DNA from: Seminavis robusta
Lineage: Eukaryota > Bacillariophyta > Bacillariophyceae > Naviculales > Naviculaceae
Direction of reading: 5' to 3'
Length of the DNA: 49,481 nucleotides
Assembly: GCA_903772945.1 (NCBI GenBank)
Contig: CAICTM010000767.1
Coordinates: forward strand, 1 to 49,481
A program made the position numbers and the translations under genes. Numbering within the stretch: position 1 is the stretch's first letter; every line of letters starts with the position of its first letter. Under the pieces are notes generated by a model. It did no database searches. It had not been told where the DNA came from and saw nothing but the letters and a program-made list of their open reading frames with translations. This document shows, one piece after another, positions 18,055 through 29,486 of the stretch.

Positions 18055-21000
18055 CTAGGTAACGTCCGCTTGTAAAAAGTAGGGGAAGGGATCAAGGGGT
18101 TCTGGGCGTGAAGTAGGCATATATGGACCGGCAAGGACGGAGGACGGGGATGAGCCGGAGGAATAGAGGGATCGAGCTTGGCGTGTAATAGCGCGTTGAA
18201 AGTGTTGTGCTAAGTGGGTAGATAGATTGAGGGCAAGGGATTGGTGTGCCCAGCGTGAAGGTGTGTAGGTTGGGTGTCAATGGAGTAGTTGGTGGGGGTG
18301 ACAAAGTGGGTATCAGCAGTGGGAAAAAAAAGAAATTGGGGGGGGGGGGGCGGGGTTGGGCCTGAAAAGGAGTTGGCTAGTAGAAGCGTTTGGAGTGGGG
18401 TTGGGGAGTTTTGGCAGAGGCGGCACCGGGGGTGCTGGGAGGGGGAATGGTTGGCGAGCGGAGCCGTAGAGAAGGGCATGGGGGAAGGGTCCCAGTCCAA
18501 GAAATGGGTCCACTGTGAAGGGGAGCAGGATGATGCCTGCATTTTGGAGAGCAGTAAAGTATTCAGTGGGGACAGTGCGAGATTTTGTTGGAAGCTTACT
18601 TCGAATCGACTTTAGATGGGCCTGGGAAAGGGTTTTGGGTTGGTGGGCAGAACGGGCACAAGAGGATTCAGGAGGGCTGGTAACAGTAATGTCGATAGCG
18701 AGGAGAGAGGATGGAGTGGTAGGGGGGGGTCGAAGGCAGGAGGAGTTGAGGTAGATGCCAATATCGGCAGGGAGTTGGTTGGGGTAGCCCTGGTTGTCGA
18801 GGAGGGGTTGGGTTTCGCAGGTGACTCCGTCCTTGGACGGCGTGATGCGGAGGGCTTAGGGGGGAAGGTGAGTGAGGACGTGGTACACAGTGTCACGAAT
18901 GCCATCACTGAGCCGTTTCTTGCTGTAGTGGGTGGATTGAAGGAAATGGTCACCATAGGGGTCTAAAAGAACTCGTTTTCAATGGTGGCAAGGTTGGTTG
19001 GAGATGGCTGGGGGGTGGATGGCTAGTCGGAGTTTCAGTTGGTAGAGGAGCTGGAAGATGTCGTTGGAAAGCCTGTTGTGAGGGAGCCGGCGGTTGTAGG
19101 ACCGGGGGGGGGTGGCAGTGTAGTGGGAGAGAAGGGAGGGGAAGATGGTAGTGGTGGAGGCAGGGGCAGTAGAGAGGAATGAGTCGAGGTGCAGGCGGGT
19201 GGTTTTGGTGTAGATGGCAGCGGCAAGGCCTTGGAGGTTGCCATCAGTGACAAATGTACTGTGGGAGAGGGGGGGATCAGAGTGGTGGGACGGGAGGGAA
19301 TGGTAGTGGGGTAGGAAGTGGGGCAGGAGGGGGGTGAAGAGTTGGAAGAGGGGGAAGGTTGTAGATGGACGCTGCCAGGATGCAAGGGTGCGGGCCATGG
19401 TGGTGGGGAGGGAGGCAATGTGGTTGGGGCCGACATTGATGCCGCTGGTGGCATATCGGAGGTTCGGGGTGGTGGAGACAAGGAATGCTGTGATGGAGGA
19501 GACAGAGTGGTTGCGTGTGCCCAAGCCGCCGGGAGATAACAGGGAGATGCAGGAGTTGTTGGGGAAAACAAGGGAGAGGGAGGTGGCTGCACCAAGTTGG
19601 GAGATGAAGGAGTGGGATGCAGTGGAGATGGTGGACTGAAATGGGGAGTGCCAGTCGAAGAGGGTGGATGAGGTGATGGTGGTGGGGTCTAAAGGATAGT
19701 AGACATCGGCTGCAAGGAGGTGTTGAATGGAAGGTAGGGCACAAGAGTGGAAGAGAAGGAACTTGGTGTGCAGGTCGGTAGTGCTGGTCCACAGCTTGGA
19801 GAGGTTGGTGGTGTATTTGGTAGCAGCTTGGGTGGGGTAGTGGGTAGCGAATGCTTTGGAGCCAATTGGTTGACCCAGGAAGCGGACACCGGCGGTGATT
19901 TCGGGGTTGACAAGGGAGCCGGCTTGGTTCTGAATGAAGAGGACAGCGGCTCGGACATGGGGGTCTTTGGAAGGGGTGCCAGAAGTGTTTGTGAGGAGCT
20001 TGGTCTTGGAGTAATTCAACTGTAGGCCGAGTTCTTTACCTTCGGTCTGGAAGGTGGTAAGGAAGGGGATGATGTCGGGGGGGAGGATGAATGTGTTGGT
20101 GTCATCAATGTAGGAGGAGACAGTGGCGTGGGAGCCGATGCCATCATCGCCTGTGTCGCCTTGGGCAATTCTGAGGGCAGCCTGCTGTTGAAGGAGGGCA
20201 AGAAGCTTGGACAGGAGGAGGCAAAGGCAGAAGAAGACGAGGAGTGGGGCAATGCCAGGGGCAGCCTTGGGGCATGGCCTTCTTTTTGGGTGAGGTAGCA
20301 GAGGGTTCCAGTGTCATCATAGTAGTAGCAGCGATTGGGGTTGCCATAGCACAGGTCGTAGAAGGGTATAAGGCAGGAGAAGTCATCAGATTCAAACAGG
20401 AAGTCTCGCACAGCGGCCCGGGAGCATTCATTGAACATGTTGCGGATATCCAGTAGGAGCAGGACCCGGGAAGCCTGGAGAGGGTTGGGGGAGGAGGTGA
20501 CATAGCGATGAAGTTGGGCTCTGGCACTGTCGACCATGAATTGGAGGCCACCTTTGACAGAGATGGCAAACTGGCCATAGGGGAGGAGGAAGGAGGCCAG
20601 CTGAGTCTGCAGGATTTGCATGGCATATTTACCGCTGACGCGTCGGAGGGCACTTCCCATCCCGATGGGTCGAAGTTTGGTGGGGTCATCTGGGTCTTTG
20701 TGAAGCGCCATAAAATAGTTTGCGGAGAAGCAGACGGCAAGCTTGGGAGGGATCTTGTTGTCGAGGATGAGCTGAAGGACTTGGCTGAGGGCAGGGAGGT
20801 ATGGCTGATGGGAGGTGCCTTTGGGTTGGTAGAGGCCGAATCCTTTGACGGTTTCTGGGAGGTCAGCAAAAGGGCCAGCAGCTGTGCCTCGCTTGAGATG
20901 TCGAAGGGAAGTGGTAAGGGTGGGGAGGTCCATTGGAAGTTGAGGTGGTCGACCAGACTGTCGGGTGGATTTGGGGTGTTTGGCAACATAGGAAGTGGGT

Positions 21001-22262
21001 TCTGGGTAGAGTTTCTCACAGAGCACTCGGACTTCGGGGGTGATGGAGGCAACTGGGAGGGCAGACACTACACGGGCATAGGCTGTATGGTAGTTGTCTT
21101 CATCGGCGGCAAGTTGGGCAGCGGCAGCATTGGAGGAAGGAGTTGATGCTGGGCGGGGAGCGGCATGGGCTTGTTCATACAGGGATCGTGCATGACCATG
21201 CTTGAAGTGGCGTAGGCGTTGTTTCACTAGGTCGTTGACAGAGATGTGGCAACCAGGGGGCTTGGGGAAGAGGATGAGCATGTCGAAGATGAGGAGTAGG
21301 GTCCAGAAGGGGAGGGACGTGGACTGATGGGACGGTCGGGAGGCTTGTGGAGGGAGGGGGGTGGTGGAGAGCTGGATCCATTGATAGATGTGGTGGAGAG
21401 AGGCATAGTAATAGGACTTGGTTTCTTGGGACAGGCCGTCTCCAGAGGTTGGTTCGGTAGGAGGGAGGGGGGGGGTCCAACTGGGTGAGCCAGAGGAGGG
21501 TGGGTTCCCATTCAGCATGGGTGGAGTGGCGAAGTGTTTGTTGGATGAGTGTGATGTTGGAGTCAGTTCTGGGGGTAGAGGCCATGCCAGTTGGGGGGGG
21601 TGGGGTGGTCTTTGGTGTTGTGGGCTTTGAGGTACTGAGAGCCATGAGCCTGGGATTTGAAGAGGTAGAGGCGGTTGCATGGTCTGCAGATAGCAAGCCC
21701 CTTTTTGGGCCCAAAGAAAGGCGTCAGACCTTGTTGAAGTACGGGGGGTTTTGTGGGTGGTGAGGATGTGGTGCTTGAGTGTGGCATTGGAGGTGACTAG
21801 TGTTGGGAGTGGGGTTGTGAAGATACACAGGGGACATTGGAGGGGTTGTGGGTGGGAAGAGGCAATATGGTGGGTTTGTTGGAGCAGTGGGGGTGATGCT
21901 TCCTCTGTACTTTGCCAAGTACAGTAGGGAACACCCTAGGCGGTTGGCGAGGGGGTACGGTCGGCAGGAGGTTCACTGGGTGTGGTGCTGTGGGAGCTAG
22001 GTTTGGTGGTTTGAAGGAAGCGGTTGAAGGCAGTGTTGAGGTTCTGGGGGGTTCCATGGTCTGCAAGGGTGTCGAGGAGGAGGTGCATGAAAGGGCTGTA
22101 GTGCTGGGGGTAGTGTTCGGCGACAAGATGACGGGCAGTTTCAAATCCACTGATGGCTGTGGAGCTTTCGGTGATGCAGTAGATGATTTCGGGGAGGTCG
22201 GTGTAGTCGGGGTTGGTGAAGATGGGCGGGGGCCATTTGGGGTTTTGGGAGGGGGTACGCAC
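18055..22262 (-). pseudogene. Retrotransposon ORF: zinc fingers, reverse transcriptase, RLE endonuclease
   Basis: This ORF drives target-primed reverse transcription. In order: a helical segment (DLPEIIYCITESSTAISGF); a first zinc finger near 21836-21750 starting CPLC and ending HHILTTH; a second near 21690-21600 with ICRPCNRLY and the HGSQYLKAH histidines; RT fingers (LRPIGMGSALRRVSGKYAM); motif A LLLDIRNMFNECSR near 20470-20420; motif B MPQGCP near 20280; catalytic YIDD at 20112-20101; then GLQLNYSKTKLL. The thumb region includes SPGGLGTRNHSVSSI. A DPYGDHF knuckle-like motif near 18940 and an endonuclease core follow (PADIGIY near 18760, AIDITVTSP near 18690, later a lysine-rich SIRSKLPTKSR). 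TGA (about 18979), TAA (about 18858) and several frame changes disable it. The layout resembles R2/NeSL-type RLE elements. Confidence 0.85.
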
Positions 22263-22298
22263 AAGTCACCATCAATCAGCAATCAGCAATTCTGCGCG

Positions 22299-24547
22299 TC
22301 AATGGACATGGAGTCCTCGGGATGGCCAGTGGGAGCAGTTGGGAGGTGTGGTGGGTGAGGTGGCGCGGGGGCGCTTGGGCTGGGACTGGGACTGGGAGTG
22401 TTGGGTGATGGGTGTGGTTGGGGTGGGTGTAGCTTTGGGAGGAGGTGGAATCATGTGAGCTGGGAGGCCATTGACAAGGTAGGGGGATTTGGGGGTAGCT
22501 GGTGACTTGGGTGGAGGTGGTGGTGGGGCAACGAGGCTGGGTTTCGGGGGGGGTGGGATGATGGCGCGAAGGTTGCGTTCGGTGACGTGCATTTGGTGGC
22601 GGTCAGCCCAGAAGATCAGTGTGATGCTGGATGGAAAGGGGTCTCCGGGGTCAAAGTTGTAGGTGAGGTATGCCAGGTGGGGAGTTTCAGCGAGGAGTGC
22701 TGCCTCATCAGCTGCAGTGGCAACTACGACAGAGGTTGTGGTGTGGGAGACATGCTGGAGGGGGTCGTGAAGGGCAGCCATGGCCCTTTTAATGCCAGCC
22801 ACTAGGGGTGCCTTATCTCTGGGTGACGGGAAGGGGCGGGGTGTGAGGGGCACACCACCATAAAGGAAGGGGATCTTCTTGGCTTCGCCAAGGTTGACTG
22901 CTGCCATGATGGCGGCAAACACCCCAGGGGTGGATGTGCATAGAAAGAGGACGCTGGCGCCGTGGGGGGTGTTGGGAACAGAGACATAGCCAACACGGAT
23001 ACCAACTTGGTCGCTGAAGAGTTCCTCAGTGGAGATGGACAGGGCATAGGGGTCTTGCTGGTTGAAGGAGGGGGCAGAGGTAGTGGAAGAAGGCTTGGGA
23101 GATGTGGTCAATGGCTGCTGGGATGCCTTGCTGGCCAGGGCGGGGGCCAAGGGTGGGTCCTGGGATGAGTGCCCGGGCTTTCTCCACGTGGCAGTTGCAG
23201 GAGGGTTTGAAGAGTTTGAAGCGTTGGGGGTCGCAGGGAGGGGGGTTCAATGGCAGCAGTGGGGCGGAGGACTGGGGTGCCTTGACTGTCTTGGTAGTAG
23301 TGGGTGCGTAGGTGTTGGACCATGTTGGAGTTGACAAACAGGTTGCAGGCATCAGTGAACAGTTCAGGGTCGAATTGGTCAGCGGTGATTGCTGGGACGA
23401 AGGTGACAGCATACTTAGTGAGGCGGTTGGCTTTGTTGGGGCCGGAGGCAGTCTGTTCTTTGAAGGTGATATCCCAGAGCTTGAATGGGATGCCTCCGGG
23501 GAAGTGGATAGTGTGGTGGGCAAGTGCAAGTTGGACGATGGATTTGACATCACTGTCAAGGTTGGAGGTGTCTTCGTCATGGGAGTGGGTGTAGATGCCA
23601 GTGAAGCGGCGTCTGGTGAGGCTGCCACCATGTTTCTCATAGGGAGCATTGGGGTTGAGGTCGTAGGTGGGTGTGGGGGCCGAGGGCTTTTGGGATGGTG
23701 GTGTGGTGGGGTGCATGTGAGCTGGGTTCATGCGCGGGGTCTGGGCGATGACTTGGTTGGCAGTATCGGTGCTGGTGTCAGTGGTGATGTGGGTGGGAGG
23801 AGCGAGGGGCAGTTTCGAGGTGGAAGTTGCCCGGGCTGCAGCGGGTTTGCGGTCGGGGGTGACGGCAGTGTGGCGTTTGGGTGGGGGCGACACCTTGTCT
23901 GCTCGAAGGAGGATGTCGGTGATGACTGCTTCGGAGGTGGGGTTGAGTTCAAAGGCATAGTATTTGTGCAGTGAACGGATGGCAGCAGCAACTCGAGATG
24001 GGAGCAGGGGCTCAGGGGACCAGCCTTGGAGGATGTTTACTTCGGTGGGGGTGGCATCATCAGAGGCAGCAACGGACATGGCATCATCAGCAAGCACAGA
24101 GAAGGGGTTGGATGAGAGGCCAGAGGCAAAGGATGCATTAGCAGGGTGTGGCCCAGTGGATACTTCTTTGGGAGTAGAGGCATGTTTGGCGGTAGTGGGG
24201 GACCTCTTCTGTGGGGCTTTGGTAGTGGCATTGGTTGCAGCTTTGGTGGTGGCAGCAGGGGTGGTGGCAGCAGGTTTGCTATCATGGTTGCTGTTGCTTT
24301 CGGATGAGGAGGATGAGGAGGAAGAGGAGCTGTTGCTGCTGGTGGACTCATTTGCGGCGGCGACGCTTGGGTCTGGGCGGAGTGGGTCTGGTTGGGCTCC
24401 TATGCCGTGGCTCTCTTGGCTGGAGGATGGAGCGGTTGTTGTTGCTGTTGTTGCTGAGGCTTTGGAGGAAGGAATCAGTGGTGTTGGAGCTCGCGGTGGG
24501 GTCTGGCGACGCTTGGTACGGCTCCTCTTGGTTTTGGTTTTGGCCAT
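22299..24547 (-). pseudogene. Retrotransposon gag-like/N-terminal region
   Basis: A likely start is the ATG at 24547, giving MAKTKTKRSRTKRRQTPPRA, a very basic nucleic-acid-binding N-terminus. The frame is open much further upstream, to about 25888 and beyond, but the C-rich composition makes that weak evidence. A Ser/Ala/Thr-rich linker follows, then a folded-looking part (HFPGGIPFKLWDITFKEQ; NKANRLTKYAVTFVPAITAD; FTDACNLFVNSNMVQHLRTH). The reading then changes frame near 23300 (CDPQRFKLFKPSCNCHVEKA) and again near 23070 (YALSISTEELFSDQVGIRVG; LIFWADRHQMHVTERNLRAI). It probably belongs to the same polyprotein as the downstream RT region or to a separate ORF1. No known gag family is recognised. 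Confidence 0.6.
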
Positions 24548-25941
24548 GGCTGTGGGCTGGAGGCGTTGGAATGGGGAAGAAAGATTCGGTAGCTGAGAGG
24601 TTCCAGAGTTGTTGGGATTGTGGGCTGGTTGGGTGTAGCGAAAGGCTGGCGAAGAGGAGGCGGGTGGGGATGTCGCTGGGTCGCGTTGGGGAAGCCAGGG
24701 CTGCTGTAGCGTTGACGTAGGAGGCAGTACTGGTGTCAGTGGAGGGGGTTGATGTGGCGGTAGAGAGGGACGAGAGTGGTTGGTGGAGGGATCGATGGGC
24801 CTGTTCCGTGGAACCAGTGGTGTCAGGGGAGGAATGTGGACGGAAGATAGTAGGGGTTCTGGAGTGGGATGGGTTGACAGACTGTTTGGTAGGAGCATGG
24901 AGGAGGCGGGTGTGGTGATTGGCTCGGCTATGGTGATGGTGGTTGATGGGGGCAGTTGGATGTGGAAGAGCGGCGGCTGTTGGGGGTGACACCAATGTGG
25001 CGTGACGAAGGATTCGATGACAGGAGGCTTCCGTGGAGAAAAGAGGGTTGTCGGCAGGAAAAGAAGGAGGGCGAGTGGCGCTTGTGCTTTTGGAAAGAGG
25101 AAGCGGTTCTTGATGGGTGTCATGGTGAGTGTTGGTATTGTGTGAGCGGTGCATGACAACAACAAGGCTGATCGGTGGTAGCAGGTACGAAAGTGACATT
25201 GTGGAGAGTGCTGTGCAGTTTCGAGTTTTCGGTGATGGAGATTATGGCAGGTGTCGGAGTGGTTGGTGTTTCGCGAGGTGGTTGGAGTTGCCGTTGAGTC
25301 TGGATGCGAATCAATGGTTGGGCAGTACTTAGGTAAAGAGGGGGCAATCGTATTGGTTTGGTCATAAACAGTGAATCGTGAGGCGTCCCCCGGGTTCCGC
25401 AGAGCATGTGGGGGAACATAGAGAGATAGAGGTGTAGTGGGGGGTGATCGTGAATGTTCCGTTTGAGGAATCGTGGAAGAGTTAATAGGGGGCCACTGGG
25501 TGTTCCGTGTGGCGTTGGGGATGATGTGTGGGTTCCGCGAAAATTTGATTCGTGGAAGTGAGTGGCAATGACGGGGGTACAGCGGCAAGAGGAGTGTGGT
25601 ATCAGAGGAGGTGGCAATGGTGGAATTGGGCTTTGGAAGGGAGTGCAATGGAACCGGCGTGGCAAGGTTAGTGGGGTTGTGTGTTGCACAAGTCTCGCAG
25701 GAGGGGGGGAAAAGAGCAAAGAGGATGCGAGTTGTGGAATGAAAAGAGGCCATGGTGCTGTTGTTGTCGGTCGGAATGAACGGCGACAAGTCGTGGGATG
25801 GGTCCGGTGGTGGTGAGGGACCTCCGAAGGCCCACCATGGCGGTGGAAGGGGCCGGTAGATGTACTCTATTTCTAGTTTTGTCATTGTCAGGGGGTATCG
25901 AGGGGGAAGCAAGATGGTTAATTTTAAAAAATTAATCCAAT

Positions 25942-26250
25942 TCATTGTCATTGTCCTCGCGTCATGAAGCGCACCAAAGAAGCTCAAAAGATCCAAAAGA
26001 TCCTTCAGTGTTGAATCCCACGGGTTTCCAAGTTGGCAATCTCCCAAAAACTGTAAAATCGCCTTTGAATTTCAAAATCCTTCCCTCAAATCGAAAAATT
26101 CAAATCGTTCTTTCCTTGTCTCTCGAAAGTTTCGCACCATATCCCACCGCCGCCGCAGACAGACAAGTAGACTACTGCACACAGCAGGCGTCGAAGCCAT
26201 AATTTTAGAGGCACAATCAATCAATTGGTACAATCCAGGAAGCATTCGAC
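25942..26250. other. Spacer and likely promoter of the methyltransferase gene
   Basis: Base composition returns to normal just before this point, marking the edge of the retrotransposon. No gene is seen; it should contain the 5' UTR and promoter of the gene at 26251. Confidence 0.4.
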
Positions 26251-27447
26251 ATGAGTAACAGCGCCTTGCTATACCGACTGTCCGTCCAACATGCTCATCC
26301 ACTCGGTCCTTGGCAAGCAATTTTGGGAGCTGTCACGAGGCATCATACAAAGTGGGAATTGTCATCCGTAACAAATAATAATAATAATGAGGCCAAGGTA
26401 GGTGCTGTGTTTCGGGTCCTGGATTTGGCAAGTGGACCGAGAGGGGAGCCCGGTACTACCATCGCCCATGCGCTGCCTTTGGCACTCGTACATTGCACGG
26501 ATTCGTGTGCCTTGGCCGTTGCCGATATACCTGTTGTAGCATTGCCGGTGACGACACTCGTCGCAGTGTTACCACCAGCTGTAGATGATGATGATGATGA
26601 TGATGAGCAGCCAGATGATCTGTCAATCCTAATAACACCACCGCCCAAAAATCTAACGAAATCGGTCCAAGATTTGACCAATTTATCATCGTACAAGTCC
26701 AATACGATAAATGCTATTGTGTGCTGTTACGGCTATGGCTTGTCAAAGCGAATCTACACCTCCGCCTTGCAAGAAGCGCATCGAGTACTGGCACCCGGTG
26801 GAATCTTGGCCATTGCCACGTGGCAAGAGTCAGCGATTGCTTATCGATCTGGACCCGAGATGTCTTCGGGGCGGGGGGGGGTTTTTCGGGGTTTACTGGG
26901 CGGCGGGGGGGACTTTTCTTTTTTTTCCCAGCGCGTCTTTCTTTCGGGCTGGCGGCCCTCCTTCTGTACTAGTTCAGAGGAGGAATGGTTCTTACCACCT
27001 ATAGTTGAACCACTACAAGACATTGAACTGAGTGCCGAGGGTGAATTGGAAGCGCTGTTGCAAACTGCGGGTTTTGTTGACGATTCTCAATCATCAGGAC
27101 AGGAAGAGGGGGGTCCAGTAGTAGATGCAGCTGTGATTACTACGCGGGGAATGGGATACCCGTATGACTTGGGGGATACACCCTTGGATCAATTCGACAT
27201 GGGAACGATTTTGATTCGAGAGGAACTCGAGGAGTTGGGGTCTCTTCGCCAGGAAGGAAGTGTGAATGCGGGTGGGTGGAGCAGCTTGGCCGAAGAAGGT
27301 TTTTGGAGGAACATTCGAAAGTACATTGACACTCCTGAAACGACGACAACAAGTGCAAACAGCGGCAATAGGAATCCTATGCTTTTGAAAGACAACATTT
27401 TCAAGCTGACGGTCGCTACGAAATCATATGTTGTTTCTGCATCATAA
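26251..27447 (+). CDS. SAM-dependent methyltransferase-like protein
   Basis: This 398-residue protein has the marks of a class I Rossmann methyltransferase. Motif I, VLDLASGPRGEPG, lies at about residues 56-68 and normally binds the SAM amino-acid part. A second-strand region follows (VHCTDSCALAVADI), and then NAIVCCYGYGLSKRIY with EAHRVLAPGGILAIATW at about 175-192, the motif IV-VI pattern of the family. The substrate cannot be told. The start at 26251 (MSNSALLYRLSVQHAHPLGP) is the first ATG of the frame. Two oddities: a run of seven Asp (about 112-118) and a Gly/Phe-rich stretch near residues 208-226 encoded by homopolymeric G and T runs (26869-26930), which looks like an insertion or an assembly artefact, though the frame stays open. 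Confidence 0.75.
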   Translation: MSNSALLYRLSVQHAHPLGPWQAILGAVTRHHTKWELSSVTNNNNNEAKVGAVFRVLDLASGPRGEPGTTIAHALPLALVHCTDSCALAVADIPVVALPVTTLVAVLPPAVDDDDDDDEQPDDLSILITPPPKNLTKSVQDLTNLSSYKSNTINAIVCCYGYGLSKRIYTSALQEAHRVLAPGGILAIATWQESAIAYRSGPEMSSGRGGVFRGLLGGGGDFSFFSQRVFLSGWRPSFCTSSEEEWFLPPIVEPLQDIELSAEGELEALLQTAGFVDDSQSSGQEEGGPVVDAAVITTRGMGYPYDLGDTPLDQFDMGTILIREELEELGSLRQEGSVNAGGWSSLAEEGFWRNIRKYIDTPETTTTSANSGNRNPMLLKDNIFKLTVATKSYVVSAS

Positions 27448-29486
27448 GGTGCCCTGCTATAGTACTGAATATACTGTACGGAGTATAGACAGCAACACGT
27501 AGTCATTACTGTTGGAACATGGCACAGATTCTTGTCTGATAGAATGCCAGGGGTCACTAGATCTCTGACACGGCGCCCCATGGCAGAATCCGTAGTGTAT
27601 GGTTGTTTGTAGTGCCTTTGGCAACTTCGTAACCAGTGTCAGATGTTGGGTGTACAAGGTACTATGCCCCATGGTTGTGAGTCCTCAGGATGGGTAGACT
27701 TCACACTTCTTTGGTTCAGGAAAGGGTCTTGCATTTGCGACATTTGCTTGAGACGAAAATCGTTCTTCAGGTGTTGGATCTGTCGAATGGCCTGAAGCAG
27801 GTGACAGATACGGTACAGTACATGCATCGGAAATTCTGATGATGGGGCAGACTTATTAGGTCCTTGTGTGTTTCTGATGACTGGTACATAACTTTGCGGC
27901 TGCGGTTTCAAATTAGCTGAAGCAGTTCTATGAGTACTAACTCAAGCGTCTGTTGGGGGCGTGTTTTATTCCGGACATTGTAATTTGAGCCCTCCTGAGT
28001 ACATCCATGGTGCTCGGTCGGATTAACGTCGGTCGGAGGATGGGTCAGACTTGGTAGTTCCTGGTGTGGCCACATGCGTTGCTTCAGAGGAGTGTGTGGT
28101 TGGCATTGTTACTTCAGCCAGGTGTATGATCTAAAGAGAAGAATGGCCTGGCTGAAGGTTGGTAATGGTTACGGTACACCAGCCTGCATTGGGAACTAGC
28201 TAGGTGTTAGTCCAGGGACGACAGTGGTGGACTCAGTCTAACTAGCTAGTGGTTACTGCATGTGCTTGCCGGGGTACCGGTACCGGTAGGTCAAGGTGAA
28301 TCGGTTGCTTCTTTGCTGCTGCTTCTTCGCTGATATCCAGCCGACAACAATACCATACTCGCACAAGCATCCTCAGGATACTACGGGTAATGGCGCAACT
28401 CTAGTTCCATACCGTCAGACCCCAAGCCCCAAGCATAGCTCTAGCTAGACTGCAGCCGTTGACTTGCTTGCGAGTTTGCTTTCCGAAATCGGGTGCGTGC
28501 CATGGATGCATCCCTCTCTAGCTTGGATCGGCCAAGCTTCACCCTCCACCCATGATCAAGTACTACGTAAGCTATCAAGTACATGTACATGTTCGGTACG
28601 GTAAGCAAGCACGAGCAAGTGAGAGGGCGCTTGGACTGCGCGTACCCGTACTCCTTCGGGTTACTGGCAACCCCTGCGATCGGCACCAGTGGTACCGGTA
28701 CCTGTATGGTTTCCACAGATCCTACCTGTCGTACCGTAGTATTGGAAGTGCAGCGTACAGTACTCTTTGTGGGGAGTGGGGAGGAAAAGCTCTTCATCTC
28801 TTCATACTTCGTACCGGTACGGCTCTTGGGTACTCAGTACATACGTAACCGGTGACCGCTGCAAGAGAAATTGGAGCACTCGGAGCTTAGAGGGACCCGA
28901 GACTGGTGATGGAGCGGTCATTCAAGTTTAAATCGTATGTCACCAAAACTGTCAATGAAAACAAACTCCCAACAGTACTATCGTTGTAAAGTACTGGACA
29001 CTGATTTGGAGGTCGCGGCTGACTAAAAGCATTACTATTATAGTACAATGCACTCCTGGTGTTGAAACGACAGACGTTACGTCAACGAAAACTCACCGTG
29101 CTTGTTGGCCCCGAGCCGAAAAGCCCAAAGACACGAAGACACAAAGCTAGCTAGCTACTACAGTAAACAAACCACAAATTTTCGACCATCCCAAACCAAC
29201 CAAAAGGGAAAGCCTTCGTTGAATGCCCTTGGCTCCTTGGCTGCTCACATCAATCCAGGGTATAATAAGCAGCCAAACCGGTCGCTACCCTCCGATTGTC
29301 TCCTGTCGTTGACGAGCAATTGAGGGAGCATTGATAAGCTGTGTTGTATGCTGGCTGGATACCACCGTTGCGTATCTGTGGATTTTTTCGAGGAAGAGAA
29401 GAAACACCATTCTGATCTCCCTCCTGCGTACATCATCCGATAGATAGCTGTGCACATTTTCCTCAGATAACTAACTGATACAGCAC
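27448..29486. other. Long spacer rich in palindromic words
   Basis: No gene is supported in these 2 kb. TACCGGTACC-type words occur at about 28273-28290 and 28690-28700 and around 28810, and CTAGCTAGCTAG at about 29145-29157. The last 200 bp should be the kinase promoter. Confidence 0.45.

Larger units (their letters stand above)
18003..25934 (-). mobile_element. Non-LTR retrotransposon with restriction-like endonuclease, degraded
   Basis: The whole block is strikingly G-rich on the plus strand (C-rich as coding strand), unlike its flanks. On the reverse strand it carries a gag-like region, two C2H2 zinc fingers, a reverse transcriptase and a C-terminal restriction-like endonuclease. The final stop is at 18055-18057, followed by a short 3' UTR and a TTTA-type tail at about 18007-18024. 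No LTRs were seen. Limits are approximate; ATCCAAT occurs at both proposed ends (17996-18002 and 25935-25941) and may be the target duplication. Frames shift repeatedly and contain stops, so this copy is inactive. Confidence 0.85.

Noticed and set aside
19277..19792. Proline/histidine-rich reverse-strand ORFs inside the retrotransposon
   Set aside because: They are out-of-frame readings of the reverse transcriptase region; only the frames with RT and endonuclease motifs are meaningful.
23108..26047. A single 979-residue reverse-strand protein
   Set aside because: The long open frame comes largely from the C-rich coding strand lacking stops. Its first part lies in the flank of the methyltransferase gene, and its end runs out of the coherent frame near 23300. 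Only the part from about 24547 is supported.
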